Shown piece by piece: positions 63,772-64,000 of a stretch of 64,000 nt of DNA (the first letter of the stretch is position 1; each line of letters starts with the position of its first letter). The DNA lies in the NCBI GenBank assembly GCA_965222205.1, contig OZ244932.1, positions 1,860,001 through 1,924,000 of the forward strand, read 5' to 3'. Position numbers and translations under genes: made by a program. Source of the stretch: RHLJ01 sp965222205. GTDB lineage: Bacteria > Bacteroidota > Rhodothermia > Balneolales > Balneolaceae. Below the pieces are notes generated by a model. The model was not told where the DNA came from and made no database searches. It worked only from the letters and a program-made list of their open reading frames with translations.

Positions 63772-64000
63772 TTATTTCTCAGGGCTGAGTAACTCAATGT
63801 GAAATCTGAATCGTTCTCTTTCTAAAGACATGCTCTCATACACTTCACGAATCAATTTAAAAACGATGTTAGTATCTCCAATTATAGTTGTTGAAAGATA
63901 CCCGATTTCAATTTTTACATCATATTGAGCAAGATGCTCGATTAATTCCTGTACTTTTTCTGTGGGATTGTGGGTAGCAAGAGGAATAAAAGTTAACTGG
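63772..64000 (-). CDS. Thiamine-binding-type (MTH1187/YkoF-like) protein, 3' part
   Basis: The gene is cut by the window edge. The visible 75 residues, read on the minus strand from 63999 to the stop at 63772-63774, include LTFIPLATHNPTEKVQELIE, the strand VKIEIGYLSTTIIGDTNIVF and the final RFRFHIELLSPEK. The fold pattern of one strand, a helix, the ST-x-I-x-GD turn and a last helix-strand matches the MTH1187/YkoF domain that binds thiamine or its precursors. The start codon is beyond the end, so full length is unknown. Confidence 0.6.
   Translation of the reverse strand, partial: QLTFIPLATHNPTEKVQELIEHLAQYDVKIEIGYLSTTIIGDTNIVFKLIREVYESMSLERERFRFHIELLSPEK

Noticed and set aside
1..64000. tRNA, rRNA or known riboswitch genes
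   Set aside because: I looked in the intergenic gaps and saw no cloverleaf T-arm motif or recognisable riboswitch core; a covariance-model scan would be decisive.

Overview
The window (about 40 percent GC by eye, densely coding on both strands) looks like the chromosome of a free-living, probably marine member of the Bacteroidota/Balneolota side of the tree. My best guess is Balneolota (Balneola/Gracilimonas-like), but this is inference. It rests on C-terminal sorting domains with the NYPNPFN motif (type IX secretion style), a PadR plus FtsX-like permease pair, a sensor built of ligand-binding propellers plus a Y_Y_Y domain, a PreT/PreA pyrimidine cluster, and weak or absent Shine-Dalgarno sites on many genes. 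I found no rRNA, tRNA, CRISPR array, prophage or complete insertion sequence.

Layout. 0-13 kb: ATP-dependent DNA ligase, a two-gene RND efflux system, an AlkA-like glycosylase, a BNR-repeat lipoprotein, NhaA, a cation/Ca2+ exchanger and a secreted GH20 hexosaminidase. 13-16 kb: an FtsX-type permease with its PadR repressor and a palindromic operator. 16.4-26.1 kb: a seven-gene operon for reductive pyrimidine breakdown. It holds an NCS1 transporter, PreT/PreA, dihydropyrimidinase, beta-ureidopropionase, a class III aminotransferase and a CoA-acylating semialdehyde dehydrogenase, which together would take uracil to beta-alanine, malonate semialdehyde and acetyl-CoA. 26.4-31 kb: pyruvate:ferredoxin oxidoreductase with a PreA-like flavoprotein paralogue. 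31-34.7 kb: a cytochrome c / YceI / beta-barrel operon behind a three-domain regulator (alpha/beta hydrolase, degenerate cyclase, AraC HTH). 34.8-39.6 kb: a giant secreted FGE-fold/propeller protein and a mini protein that is little more than a sorting domain. 39.8-46.7 kb: groEL, groES, rsmA, a tandem universal stress protein, a DUF368 (PopT-type) lipid carrier transporter, pcm and a ZIP transporter. 46.8-54 kb: an unknown outer-membrane protein, MscS, an ArsR/SRPBCC pair (the second frameshifted), a peroxiredoxin and a large FG-GAP secreted protein. 53.7-64 kb: rlmN, a secreted nuclease-phosphatase fusion, lepB, an unknown exported protein, lepA, a GIY-YIG protein, a propeller sensor with a degenerate kinase core, and the 3' end of a thiamine-binding-type gene.

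The least explained signals are these. (1) A family of three nested palindromic elements of about 80-86 bp, each carrying four copies of GAATTAGGAATA and each starting at the stop codon of a gene; two of them bracket the nuclease-phosphatase fusion. (2) The hydrolase/cyclase/AraC fusion with direct repeats in front of the cytochrome-YceI-barrel operon. (3) A 23-bp direct repeat bracketing the whole pyrimidine operon, with a decayed sorting-domain gene fragment at one junction. (4) Several proteins from recognisable families with key residues replaced (AlkA-like, GIY-YIG, histidine-kinase-like and dihydroorotate-dehydrogenase-like).
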